The notes under the pieces were generated by a model that saw nothing but the letters and a program-made list of their open reading frames with translations, made no database searches and was not told the DNA's origin. DNA of 64,000 nt, taken from positions 870,001 through 934,000 of the forward strand of contig JAJEKV010000213.1 of assembly GCA_021234155.1 (NCBI GenBank). Direction: 5' to 3'. This document shows, one piece after another, positions 43,234 to 55,600 of this stretch. The stretch's first letter is position 1. The number at the start of each line of letters is the position of its first letter. A program made the position numbers and the translations under genes. Source of the stretch: Isoetes taiwanensis. Its lineage: Eukaryota; Streptophyta; Lycopodiopsida; Isoetales; Isoetaceae.

Positions 43234-44444
43234 TTAGATAGATTCATATACAGATATGACTTTGGGTGGCATGCATGACCCCAATTTATAGCATTCTTCT
43301 CTGCGCTTTCCCACCTTCTGGCCATCTATCATGAAATGGAAGAAGTTTAAGTCTGTCTCAAACTCCAATTGCCGTAGAACATCGAATAGAGACCACTCGC
43401 TCTCGCGGCTCGGACTTTTGAACAGCTGATTATCCTTATGAATGTTCAAGTCTATGACAACGGAATGAGTGCCATCATTGTCATCTTGTTCGACAGGAAT
43501 CCAGACGTACTTTCTTCCTTCACGGACATTTCGCCATCTCCTATACTTAAAAGTGACATACAGAGTTTGCTTCCGAATGCAATGAACCGAACCGTGTCTC
43601 GACTTATCCTGCATTCAGTACATTCAGCTCCATCGTGAAGTCGAGCACTCCAACCTTCAAGAAATACACTATCTAAAAAACTATCCGCCGACTGTTGAAC
43701 TGTAAACATCTTCAAGGTCTTCTTTACATTGTCGGCGCTCTTGAATATGGCAATGAACAGATCAATTCCTAAATTTATCTTCACATGCCCGCAGACTCCT
43801 CCCTTCTCCTTCAATGCCGTGAACATTTCCTGCGACAACTTACTCCGTGCTAATAAGATAGAAGTGGCATCCAGAGGCCTGCAGTATAAATCGGACAGGC
43901 TGGGCAATGGAAGCTCAGTTAGCTTGGATCTTTGTGGAGAGTATTCATACCTCCAGAACCATATATCCCTTTCTCTGAGCTGTACTGGTGTGCTACCTTC
44001 GAACAACAAGTAGCCCATATCTTGGTGAAAGCAATGGAAAACACCGCTTATCGAAAGTGTGAAGAGACAAAGTTGTTCTCCCCATCGATATACACAAACA
44101 CGAGAGAATAGGAATGACTGGATAAGTAATCGAACTAATTTGAATATGAATTGCATAGAATTACATACTCACAATTTGCTTCTAACCGTGGGAAAGTTCG
44201 TCGCTTGCTTATTTTTTCTTTTGCCATATCTGTTGGAGTGTATACATGCCTTACTTGTACAAATATCTCTTTGCCTGATCGAAATCCGACCACCAAAGCC
44301 TTCCAATGTGCGTAAAACATCATTTCTCCCGCATCTTTTGACTCGCCATTCACCTTGCATTGCAGGTTGGAGTGTAACAAAGCTCCCGGCCGACACCACG
44401 AAGCTTTCAAACTCATTTCCGATCGTGATAGAGCTTATAGCCAT
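43234..44444 (-). pseudogene. BAH-like cargo gene, broken
   Basis: From ATG at 44444: MAISSITIGNEFESFVVSAG-SFVTLQPA, then after a frame change MMFYAHWKALVVGF, GKEIFVQVRHVYTPTDM and a donor GTGAGT. Beyond the intron come WGEQLCLFTLS, RERDIWFWRYEYSPQR and a long C-terminal region reaching VWIPVEQDDNDGTHSVVID and the stop at 43234. The pattern 'V-x-L ... Y/H-x-x-x-x-x-x ... V-x-V-R-x-x-Y-x-P-x-D ... GE-x-L ... Y-E-Y' follows BAH domains, which bind nucleosomes or modified H3 tails. The match is by pattern only. Frame breaks near 44370 and 43600. Confidence 0.38.
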
Positions 44445-44825
44445 CTAGTCACGTAATTCAAATCGAGAATGTGGGCGAAATCGAAATACTAGGAAAGGCT
44501 ACGCGATTTTACCTTGATCGGAAGTTTTTCGCGGGTCGAAACTCCCTTTAGCGCAGGTCGGCAGGTTCCCGAAAGTGAACCGGAAGCTCCTTGGCGCTGG
44601 CAATCGATCTTCGCGCAAACTTTGTTGTGGAAAACACCGAAAGGAATTGCGGGCGGAGCTAACGGTTATAATTGCTAATGTGTAATCTCGACACCGGCTA
44701 GAGGCACGATATTACCGGGCTACGTGCGTCGACACGGAAAGGCTTAAACCAAGGCTCGGTAAAAAGTTCGCAGACAAGCTCGGCTCCCCATTGGCCGCGA
44801 GCTTTTTGACGTGGCATCGAGTAAG

Positions 44826-44857
44826 GGCCCTTATTTGATCTCAAAAAAACTCTAATG
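44826..44857 (-). repeat. Right TIR of the 12.6-kb element
   Basis: Inverted partner of 32275-32306; GGCCCTTATTTGATCTCAAA then ...CTCTAATG. Confidence 0.9.
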
Positions 44858-46032
44858 TGTTCGACAAGCAGTTCATGAAAAGGATACAGAGTCTCATGGA
44901 CAAAGAAACGCTTGACCTACAGGGCAAAATCCTGGATGGGACAATCCAGTTAAGGAAGACTAGGAGTTCAAAAATGCAGGATGCAACAGATTATGCCACA
45001 GTCCTGAAGAGACGACGTCCGTTGGAAGAAGGCATCACAGAATTCTGCAATATTGCATCCAACGCATGCCATGATTTTGATTACTACAAGGAGAAGGCTG
45101 CGCTTGATGAGGATGACATGAAGGAGTTGAACTGGCTATGCCAACCCTACATCAACACGAAGCTTAAACGGAACGTCAAAACTGCCCCCTTTCCTAAATG
45201 TGCTATGGCACTTCTGAAGCAGAAGCTTGGATTCGGGGTGGTGCCCTCTTCTTAGTAACCTTGGGTTGCAAGGGGTTCGGTGGTCTGGAACTAGCGGTTG
45301 GGCCTGTGGCACTATTTGCCATGAATATGATCGAGGACCCCACCCTATTTTATGAAAAAGTTGACATTGAGCAGTGGTATAAGACATGTCTGGATATGAC
45401 CGAGCTAGATACTTTCAGTTTGCTTATCTTCAGCATGCCGGGCAATTAGACAACTGCCGTTTCACAGTGGGCAGCAGATATTAATTTCAGCAACAAGGTC
45501 TTGTATTCCATATACGAGCTAGAACATGAATGTAAGCTTGGCCTGCCAAAGGCACCAAGTTTTGCCAATATAATTTTGGTTCTGGTTTCAAGGTCGAATG
45601 CAGACTTGGACAAATGGTGGTCAAGCGAGCATCACTATGTCGATAAGTTCATGATTTCTCAGGAGCATATGGAACCCTGGAAGGGCGGTAGATTTATGGA
45701 GGATGTGCCATCGCTTGACAAAGTCAGCAGTGATGGTGCGACAGGTCCAATACACATAATTCCTATCCGGCCGAGAGTTATCAAGTACTTCATTACAAGC
45801 TTGGTCGAGGGAGATCAGATTGTATGCGAGTGGTATATGAATGGTTTGTTCTCTCAAAGGGCTATGCTCTATGGAATGAAACCAATATCTGTAGTTGGGA
45901 ACAAGGACATGTTATGTTATACCTGCATCTGCTTCATGACCATTTTCAAAACATGAAGACTATTGGAAGTAGTAAGGACGAAGATGACGAAGATAAAGAT
46001 GACCGCCAAGCTGAACCATTAGAGGAAATTTG
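44858..46032 (+). pseudogene. 3' part of the coding sequence split by the 12.6-kb element
   Basis: FDKQFMKRIQSLMDKETLDL continues the frame of 32171-32274. It then runs, with a frame change at about 45240, a stop at about 45448 (SMPGN*TTAVSQW) and a frame change at about 45860, to an acidic end DEDKDDRQAEPLEEI. Distinct stretches include LDEDDMKELNWLCQPYINTK, KWWSSEHHYVDKFMISQEHM and VEGDQIVCEWYMNGLFSQR. The last vaguely recalls a methyltransferase motif I (V-x-E-x-x-x-x-G ... A-x-x-x-G), which I would not rely on. It may be a host gene or a gene of an older element; the family is unknown. Confidence 0.5.
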
Positions 46033-46902
46033 AGATCTCATTTCATCCCCATAAGAATCCTCCAATGGAATGGCTACCCTCTATTAACTGCAATTAATGC
46101 AGCACCAACAACTTCATTGCTGTTGTTTCCCCCCCATAACTTTTGATCCACTTGTCAAAATGTTGCGGCGTTTGCTGCATTAGATGCGGAATGAAAAGAT
46201 CTTTCCAATGATATATGGTTATGATGTATTTCAATATGGTCATATGCGTTAACCTTAAAAAAATATGATTTTTTGCTTATTTCTTATATATTTATATCGT
46301 AAAAGATGTATGAATGGGTTATCATTAGATAGATCTTGTGAAGACGAATCCATTGCTACAAAAAGTTTTTGAATCGGAGTTTTGGATCAAAAGTTATAAT
46401 GAAAAAATGATACTACAGAAGTTAGTTGCAGCTGCATTAATTACAGGCTGCCACATAATACTGGAATGAGATATACTGGAGCTCTTCTCTTATTGGACAG
46501 TTTAAAAAGCTTACATGGCATTTTAAGCATCCCTTAATGGGACAAAATGTGATCTCATTTTTCCTCTAATGCCTCACATATCGAAGGTCTAGACGAACTC
46601 GCAACAGAACAAATATTGGAGAATCTTCGACTGGGGTGAGTTTATTTTCCTTTCAGAGGGTTTCTCGACTCGCAAGTCGAGAAACCCTTCAAGTCCTAAC
46701 GTTTTTCCGATTTCTCACACAAAAATACTCAAATTCTGGATAGTTATAGAGGCCGAATAATTTTCCCTCGTCCTTTTCATGCAAAAATAACAGGGTTCCA
46801 AAAAAAAGTGGGAATGGCATGTGACCCACTTTAATTAAATGTGACTTATAGTATGTTTATCTCTGTTGCATGAATTTCAGAAGAAGAAAATGAAAAAAAA
46901 AT
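46033..46902. other. No gene recognised; retroelement-like DNA
   Basis: Phrases such as CCCATAACTTTTGATCC and AAAAGTTATAATGA resemble plant LTR-element untranslated DNA. An inverted pair GAGGGTTTCTCGACT-CGCAAGTCGAGAAACCC occurs at 46657-46690. Confidence 0.35.
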
Positions 46903-47038
46903 TGTAACGGACCCATGGGAGATCGCTCGAGTAGATCTTGGTGTTGCGTTCCCGAGACACTGGCATAAATGGGTAGAAGCGACTACTCATAGATGTCTAG
47001 ACGGTTTTGCCCAGTTGGTTAAGGGCACGTAACGGGCC
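46903..47038 (+). repeat. TRIM LTR, copy A (5'), split by an insertion
   Basis: TGTAACGGACCCATGGGAGA... through GTCTAGACGGTTTTGCCCAG matches the LTRs at 49697, 49808 (inverted) and 50166. It stops at a 9-bp word TAACGGGCC (47030-47038) that is repeated at 49516-49524, after which the TRIM resumes. Confidence 0.75.
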
Positions 47039-49515
47039 TGCCGGGTTAACCCTCCAGGTAACCCGAAATCCCATCTAACCTTGCATGCGTGAATGTCAAA
47101 TTGGTATGTATGGGTTGAATGATGCAATGCTACTGAAGAAATCTTGGTAAAGAACTGAATCTTTGTCTTCAAATCCATAGTAGTTAGTACATATTCATTT
47201 GAAGCATAATTGTATAGCACTCTTGTGGCATATATAAATGAGCTTCATATATACATAAGCTCCAGAAATGATAAGGCCTTTCTAAAGGCATACAGATTCC
47301 CCAAGCGAAGAGTGCACTCAATTCTGCCCATCAATTCCCATGCTACATTCTGAAACTGCTTACACCATGAACACGTGGGGTTAGTCTTAAAGACTAAGTG
47401 GGGGTTTGAGGCATTTAGAAAATGATGGCATAATCAACAAGAAACATGTACGATGTACCAATCACAAGAGTAATTCTCAGACTTAGATGCCTCACCTAAG
47501 AATACCTCTATGCTAGAAACCAGCAATGCAGTATTAGCACATAATATGAAGAATGATAATAAGAATCGAAACATCATCAAGCCATCCAAATAAGGTGTAA
47601 ATGCACATGTCATAACCTTATAATAACCAACATGAGACCATGAAGAACCATGAGATAAGAACCATGAAATAACCGTGAGATATCCATAAACATGCAGTGC
47701 CTGCTCCGGTTCTATGAAGGCCACCCGGGCTGATCAGGCCCTGCAGCAAATACGGGCGGGGTAAGCCTCATGTGTACACACCCTCCTAGCCTGCATCCAG
47801 CACTAGGGGACCATTTCCAAGCTATGTAGCGCGACGAAGCACCCTCGCTGGGGTGACAACGTCCGATGTCAAGAACAAGAACAACCGCGAGTCCAAGCCA
47901 CCGCAAATGGACTCCGGCCCCAGAGAATATGCACTCATGTATCAGCCAAGAACTTAGCATATGCCCCACATGTCAGAGTTTAAACCATGTTTATCATCAT
48001 ATGATCCAAGAATCAAGAGTCATAATTCACATGCATTTTCTTTGCCTTTACCAGAAACAACATAGAACAATGCCAACGTTTGCAATGATATCATAGACAT
48101 ATCACATTCATGTTCTACCACATGATGTCAAATATTCAACAAGTCATGCTAACATAATTCAACCTTGACACATCACCATGGTATCCAAGCATTTAGCATG
48201 TCTAGATATATTATACAAGAACACATAAAATGTCTAGCATTTTCCTCCCCATAGGAAAAGCTTATTCTAGGATGTCATAATGTCCTATTCCCAAACAATC
48301 ATGATATCCCTACAATTTACATCCATATAAGGTACAAGGATCACCTAGCGACTACAATATACTTCTACCGGCATGCTTCCCCAAAGTCACTCTCTCCACC
48401 AGGAGTGAATATTTTACAGAATACTCATATGCAATTCAATATGTTAGATACTGCAGAAGCCCCCATAAGCTTCTTAGGCCGCTTTGGCATACATTCTCTT
48501 ACTATCTAAGTGAAAGATTAACGTATCTCACATAACCTCCACGGTTGTTTCTTAGCAGTGAAATTCCCTATCATAGTTTATTTTAGCATCTCAACTTCAA
48601 TCTAATCACCAAAGGTAAATATACATCTCTATCTATCTTCTAAATTAGCTTCTTGTCTCATGGAGCTGATGGCGCCTTTCGTGCCCTTGTTAGAACCTCC
48701 ATGTAGTCCCCATAAAATACATGATCTCAAGGTTCCAATTGAGCTCTGGCTTCTCCAAGCAGAACAATCTCTATATTGCTATTGCCAGGATCCCGTTTAC
48801 TATATTATCTGCCCTACTATCTACAGTTCTACGGATTATTCCTAGACTTCTTACAATAAGCTTAGCTTAGTTCTTACTTCCTCTTATATACTAATGTGGC
48901 AAAGGACATTCAATCCCACATTATCACATTCAGGATCACTCAGATTCCTTTATTCTCTTAATTTAAATAATTAAATCATGATTCTCTTTCAACAACAAGA
49001 ACAATCTAAGCAATCTAAGCTTCCCCTGATGTAAGCGAAAAACCACCCACCTAAGAACCACTTCAATGACGATGCTTTGACTCCTTGTACCTGTTTTTTT
49101 CTCAAAATATCCCCTCCTTTCAGCTCCTAGACTCCAGGAAGCAAGCTGCACAAAGAGATACAATGGTGCAGTCAATTCTGATACAGCTTCACTCTTTCTG
49201 CCATATCTCCTTCATACAAATGAATTTCGGCCTTATCTGACCCGATCCGGAAAGCTGCTTTAAACGTCTTTCCAACAAAGTAAGAATTACCTGAATTGGA
49301 GCTTGGGTTGCCGAGATATGATTCTCCAAATTTCGGCCAGCAAACTGCCAAAAAATTGCTCCTTCTCCTTCTGCCTCCTTCCAGAAACCCGCATAGAAAC
49401 TGATGCCCTTTGGTTTTATCACATGAATTTAGTATAAACTCCTCATACATAGTATGTATTTCTCATGTAATGATCAGTTGGAATACTCGCCATAAACATT
49501 AATAATCATGCCTGC
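47039..49515. mobile_element. 2.48-kb insertion flanked by a 9-bp direct repeat
   Basis: TAACGGGCC lies on both sides (47030-47038 and 49516-49524) and its removal joins the TRIM LTR to TTACATTTGGTATGAGAGC. Nine bases is the usual duplication for Mutator-like elements, but the two ends (TGCCGGGTTAACC and, inverted, GCAGGCATGATTA) show no clear inverted repeat. No transposase was found inside. The DNA has long AT-rich tracts and a GC-richer patch at 47700-47900. Its type is undecided. Confidence 0.5.
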
Positions 49516-49524
49516 TAACGGGCC

Positions 49525-49807
49525 AAACTCGTTACATTTGGTATGAGAGCAGGGCTCGAGTTCGAGTCTCCATGGGGGCAAGTATGACCTGGAATACCGT
49601 TGGATGGTAGGTCATGACTTGGTCTTGGACATCATGAGATGGTGTGGTTTATAGTTTGTGATGCTCGAGGACGAGCATAGTTCTATTGTGAGAGATTGTA
49701 ACGGACCCATGGGAGACCGCTCGAGTAGATCTTGGTGTTGCGTTCCCGAGACACCGGCATAAATGGGTAGAAGCGACTATTCATAAACGTCTAGACGGTT
49801 TTGCCCA
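49525..49807 (+). mobile_element. TRIM copy A: internal region and 3' LTR
   Basis: AAACTCGTTACA ends the 5' LTR. TTTGGTATGAGAGCA is a primer-site variant (TGGTATCAGAGCA expected). A non-coding domain with GATGCTCGAGGACGAGCAT leads to the purine tract GTGAGAGAT and the second LTR from 49697. The element is far too short to code, as is usual for TRIMs. Confidence 0.65.
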
Positions 49808-50060
49808 TGTAACGTTCCTAACCGACATGCCCTTAGCCAATTGGGCAAAACCGTCTAGACATTTATGAGTAGTCACTTCTACCCATTTATGCCGGTGTCT
49901 CAGGAACGCAACACCCAGATCCACTCGAGCGATCTCCCATGGGTTCGTTAGAATCTCTCATACTTGCCCCCATGGAAACTCGAGCTCGAGCCCTGCTCTA
50001 ATACCAAATGTAATGTTCCTAACCGACATGCCCTTAGCCAACTAGGCAAAACCGTCTATT
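49808..50060 (-). mobile_element. TRIM copy B, inverted, truncated
   Basis: A complete inverted LTR of 145 bp (49808-49952) is followed by inverted internal DNA (TACTTGCCCCCATGGAAACT...) and the start of another inverted LTR (50009 onward) that stops at about 50060. Copies A and B face each other head to head and would form a long hairpin. Confidence 0.65.
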
Positions 50061-50306
50061 TGATAGGTTACATTTGATCAGAGTATGACCCGGAATACCG
50101 TTGGACGGTAGGTCATGACTTGGTCTGTGATGCTCGAGGACGAGCATAGTTCTAGTGGGACAGATTGTAACGGACCCTTGGGAGATCGCTCGAGTAGATC
50201 TTGGTGTTGCGTTCCCGAGACTGGCATAAATGGGTAGAAGCGACTACTCATTTAACGTCTAGACGGTTTTGCCCAGTTGGCTAAGGGCATGTCGGTTAGG
50301 AACGTA
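50061..50306 (+). mobile_element. TRIM copy C: internal fragment and 3' LTR
   Basis: GGTTACATTTGATCAGAG starts a shortened internal region, ending GTGGGACAGAT before an LTR at 50166-50306 that finishes GGTTAGGAACGTATA. This LTR carries small deletions relative to the others. Confidence 0.65.
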
Positions 50307-52639
50307 TAAATTTAGAACATAAGGTAGCTGCATTGTCATTGGTGTGCTTGAGCATATGCATGGGATTAGCCCCCTGTATAGTGGAGCGCCCTTGGGGCGC
50401 TCCATTTAATGCCAGGTGAAGCATCACGGGACCGATTGCAATGGATAGGGTTTAAGTCCTCATGCTTCTTTCTGTTGCTTCCGTCTTCGCATTCTGTTTG
50501 TTGTTATAAGTTCTTCAATGTGGCATTAAATATTGCGTGGCTATGCAATGTCTTCCATGGCAGATCTGCAATGCTCTGCCCTGCAGCTCCTTGGAGTCGG
50601 TTGAGCAAGTTCTGTGAGACTTCTTCATGTCAAATGATGTTTGGAATTGTTGTGCAGCTGTATTAATAGAACAAGATGTTCTGTGGGAGTTGTTAATGTC
50701 AAGTAATGTGTTTGGAATTGTTGTTCATCTGTCTACTCATTGTTATTCATGTATTGTCTGTCTAAATCAACGTATAATTGTTTCGTGTAATATATGCGTT
50801 CTAGGTGACTACATTGTTGACTGTTAAAAATAGAGCTGAAACCGTTGGATGACGTGGCAAATCGAGTTTAACCCCATCTTGTTTTTGCATGGACGACCAG
50901 GGTTGTGAGATTTGGAATATTCTGTGATGTATTCCATGGATCAAGGGTTGAGAACATTCGATGGTATCACAATGTATCAAGTCATGCCATTCGACAATAT
51001 TAAATTTTTTACAGTTCGTCTGCTGAAAACATGGACCTTGAGGCCCTTGAGGCCACATGTGTTAGACAGGACCAAAAAGGTCATACCACAAGGTCGCAAA
51101 TACACGATTTAAAGTTCCATTGTCCACATAGGTTCCATGGGAGTATTGTATATATCAGACGCCGTCATGTTTAAACCACGAGTATATCCGTGGTATATCT
51201 AGGTCTTTGACATATCACAAAAGATATATACGGCATTTTTGTGAACTTAGCAGATTTTTTGCGATTTAGGGCTGGCTTAAACATGCCCACGTCTGACATT
51301 TACAACATTGGGATTCCTCGTACCCACACTTCCCAAATTGGGGGACTAAAAATAACCCATGTTTCAACATGCACCCAAAAAATGACACGTTCAATACAAA
51401 AACAAGGTGTTGCGCACGACGGGTTGCCCTCCATGGCCGGAGGGTGGAGTGGCTTAAATTATACTTCCAAGTCATGTTTCCACAGCCAATCAAAATTGCT
51501 ACTTCAAAACAATAGAATACTTGATACTATGACTTTATGATAATTGGCCTGAAGGAAATTTTGGTGCTCGTCATGGAACAAGGATTACGAAACAATGTAT
51601 GAAGGACGAATTTGAAAGAAGGACACATGTCACGTGTCTATTGGATAGGAGGGCTGAATGTGGGACAACCGTCCTTTACATTATAATAATACTTCTTATA
51701 ATAGTAAGTTTAAATATTAACTTGTATAACTTATTAACTTGTCTGAAATACAAGGCGGCATTTTTACTGGTTAAGGACATCATTAGTTTTGAGCCCTGAC
51801 TTCCACGCTCTTTCGCAAAAGATGGGCCTAAAATCCAACGTGTCCATCATCTATAAAAAGAAGGCAAAAAACATTGTCATAAACTTTGTCAAATTCAAGC
51901 CTGAGGTTTTGCCAATCTTGGGGTACACTAGTTATTGCCCAGCCCGATGCCCTATACATGCTCTCGTAAGCAATTGCCCGAGCTTTTTGGTGATTTTTCA
52001 AAGCATTAATAGTATTGCTAAAAGGGGAGGGGTTTAAAATCAGTGGTGGGGAAAGTCCTACGCATGCCAATTTTGTCGGTACAAATTTCTATGTTCCTGG
52101 TACACAAAATTTTTCGTAGAAACTGTCCTATAATAAGCCGGTACATGTGAAAATTAATAGGAAATTAGCTGGTACAGTTAAGATTTGCTAGGAAAAGTGC
52201 CGGTACGTACAAAAATCTATAGAAAAAATATTTGTTCACACATATATTTATGGAGAAGCTACAAAATGCCCTTATGTTTTGTTTCGGTACAATATTTTAA
52301 GCTATTGGTGTTCATATATAACACCATTGAACGGGTCACAATATATAATAAACAACCTTTCGGGCAATGTTCCACTTGAAAGACATTGAGAGAAGTTATA
52401 TTGTTATTTTGATCTTATTTCAATCATATTGAGTCTATTAGTATCATCTTTGTGTTGTGAAATCCAGGTATAAAATATGACTCGTAAACATGTGCCCAGC
52501 GTTACTCCGCATAAGTATGGGTGTGAGATTATATGCCATTTTGATATATGATTGATGCATACCCCCAGGACGAGGACGAAAAGGGGGAGTAAGGTTCGTA
52601 ATGTCGAAAGACATGATTGGATTTTAGGAGTACATAGCG
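50307..52639. other. No intact gene recognised
   Basis: From 50307 to 52000 no supported frame or family was found. Positions 52060-52220 contain degenerate repeats built on (G)CCGGTACATGTGAAAATTA and AGGAAATT. The right part may hold the 3' untranslated region of the minus-strand gene that follows. Confidence 0.4.
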
Positions 52640-55600
52640 TCCACCAGCTTGTACAATGTCGCTTTCTTTCTGGGTTGTACGTTAAACATGCTAGTGCTAT
52701 TACAGAGTCTAGTAAGATTGACTGACTATTTGATAGGTCAAAAGTGTACCACATCCTCCTACCTGCTTTATGTTCATTATACCAGGCCAAATTAAGCCCT
52801 ATGGAGTATGGGGGTCTGTTAACCAGGTCTACCGGCTCTCTAGTTTCTTTTCATGCTCTCCCAAGTTTCCTGCGCATACTAAGTACCCTTCCCAAATACC
52901 ACACTTGCATCACGTCCTCCTTATTTATGTCATGGGTTTGCCCTTTCTTGCTTCTGGAATCCATCTCAAAGTAGATGGCACAGTCTGATCCAATTCCAAG
53001 AGAGGTGGCTGCATTTATTAACTTGTTTTCCGGGCTTATAATAGACTGCAGCTTGACCTTTGTCAATCTGTCTTTGGACAGTCATGGATTACCATTTAGT
53101 TGGCTGACCAAAGTGCCTTTGCAAATAGGTTTATTATCAAGCGTGACATTTCTTTCAATCTTTCTCAGAGATGGTGCTTCTACCTCGTCCACCATGGAGT
53201 CTAAGGTATGCCTTAGCTCTAGTTGTGATGTAACATCATTGGGCAGATCAGTATTGATAGCTATAACACCATCATTCTCTTGTTCTAAATTTCTCCGACC
53301 ACGGTTGTGTCTAATTCCATGAAGTAATCTTTGTTGAAAAGATCTTCGTGCTTCCAAGGTTTGCTCCACCAAGTTTCCTCTCCACCTTCCTCACAAGTGA
53401 TGCCTACTTGTGCACATAATTCTTTTGCATGTCTAAGTCCTGCCTCTAGTGCATCCACTATCATGTCATCCGTCCATATAAGTGTGTAATCTGCCAGATC
53501 ACACTTTAACTCATTGTCTTCACCATCCAGTTTCCTCTCGAGTACTTGCCAAATTTTGCCTGTCTTTTCTTTGCACGTCACCGATTTGAAGACCATGCTC
53601 ACATTGAAAAGTGTGGAAAACGTGCCACACGTCATTAAGTGTGACGAGTTCTTTACCCAAGTAAAGCCTCCGAGATGCATTGTCAAGAGGATGAAATCTT
53701 GATCATGGAGTCCGCTGTCTTTGTTCATGGCCGCAGTAAACACCCATCCTTCCCATGGAATGGCAAACTTTTTTCCTGTTTCTTTCAAGGTAGTGTATTC
53801 TTCTAACATACAAGCCCTATGATGTGCATCTCCATCAGAAGAGTGTCCAATTAGAGGACCTAAAACACTTCTTAAATGCAAAGAAATAAGCTATTTCATC
53901 CCATTGACATCTCACGGCCTTATGGTCAAACCTATTACATGTCAATTGTATGGACAACACGAGCTTGGGCAGACGTGAATGTAATGGATTCACGATAAGC
54001 ACACGGGCATAATGTGCAACCACATTCATCTCAAATGCATCAACAACAGTTTTGTAGCCCTCCTCCCCATTCCCAACATGAACTACAAAATCAGTGATAC
54101 AAGAATGATCTTCTTTTCTACCACAAAAACCTACCAAACTATCATCTCTAGCGCACCATTGGACTGCCTTCTTGATTACGGTCTCATCTTCGGCCACGAT
54201 AGTTGGTACACTTCCATGAATCAACCCACATTTCAAGACATGATTGGAATAAATCTTTGCCAAGTATACAAATGTCTCCTCATTTATTCCAGCCTTGTCG
54301 CTAAGTGTCTTGCCCGTAGACCGCCTTGTTGTTGCCACACCTGGACCTCCAAAGTTCATAGACAAGAAGTCGTGCATCCTTCTCCCTCTCCAAATTTTGA
54401 TTGTTTCAAACAACTCTTTTGTTGTTTGCTTGTACCGCTTCTTATGGCCAGGCCTTAATATGTTCTGCGCAAGGTCAGTGACAAAATTCCACAATGCAGG
54501 CTTGCCTTCAAATTTACCACGAGAATATGCCTCTTTAATATCCATGCAAAACTTCTGCACATCACCACGTTTCATAGATTCAAACAATGTTTCTCGAATG
54601 CAAGCGTCCTTACTTTGCTCAATCTCAATTCCATTCTCAAGTTTCTATTCTCATGGCATGTTTCCTTGGCAAGATTGCACAGCTCGAACCTTGTCAAGTA
54701 GTCAACTCTCAATCTGGATTTTGTGTTCCTCAAGCCTCGCTCTACTTTATCCTCACTTTGTCTATAAACTCTCATACGGAAGTCTCTTTCCTTTGGTATG
54801 GCAGTGCAGAAAGAACATTGAAAGTTTGGAAACATTGCTCCTGCACTCACTCTAGCACATTTGGCGTGCCTAATTGTTCCTTGGAACTTAAGTGTCTCGC
54901 CATCTATCGTGAACTCTTGACGCAAATCTGGCTCACAATACCAATTTAGGCCTGGCCTAGACTCATCTAAGAATGGTCTCAAATCTCTTGTCTTGGATGC
55001 ATATCTATATGTTAGTTGCCAATAACCCCAGCATAGATATCCCAGATGCATAGTCCATGTGTATTGTTTTTTTATTTAAATTTCAATGAGAAAGAGAGCG
55101 AAATACAATGAACTACTACAATCCAAACTAACAGCCTAACAACAAACAAAGAACCAGACAAAGAACTAATAGAACTAATGGTACATGTGACCTTTACTTA
55201 CTTGAAGTCTCATTTGGATGGCTTGGTCCAGCTTCATTACATTGGTCTACGGCATACAGGCCATAAGTCTCTCTACTTTAAAAACGAAAGTCAACACTAT
55301 ACAAAAGAAAAGATGCCATGAAGTAATGCGCTAAAAATCAGATTATAATGGCATGACATAGTGAATTGAATGTAAGAAAAGGATTCTAGAATGTACGAAA
55401 AAAGATTTCAGCAAATGTAAAATTGAGTGATACCTCGCGTGAAAAATGACAGCATGCTCTTTTGTGAAGAATCCACATTCTTCTTTCGAGGCCTTCCATG
55501 CTTGTTTTGTTCATGCATCTTGTCCTCCTCTTTCCTTTCTTTGGCAATGGATTTTTGAGCATGTCTACTACTATTTACATGCTACTTCATGTTATCAACC

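Larger units (their letters stand above)
32275..44857. mobile_element. 12.6-kb TIR element with cargo genes
   Basis: Ends are 32-bp inverted repeats (31/32 match). The left tip is CATTAGAGTTTTTTTGAGGT; the right tip ends ACTCTAATG. The TIR design and the ORF near the left end are shared with the 3.96-kb element at 13291-17252. Contents, in order: a transposase-like gene (+), palindrome cluster P1, a 96-codon gene (-), P2, its paralogue (-), twin 82-aa genes (+), P3, a histone H3-like gene (-), P4, an unknown gene (-), P5, a BAH-like gene (-). No target-site duplication is visible at either end. Most genes carry frameshifts, so this copy is probably inactive. Confidence 0.82.

Noticed and set aside
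32275-44857. CACTA superfamily for the CATTAG elements
   Set aside because: Ends begin CATTAG rather than CACTA, no 3-bp duplication is seen, and no TNPD-type transposase was recognised. A distant link is not excluded.
45700-45900. Methyltransferase assignment for the split gene
   Set aside because: Only a loose glycine/acid pattern is present; no catalytic motif (such as DPPY/NPPF or PC) was found.
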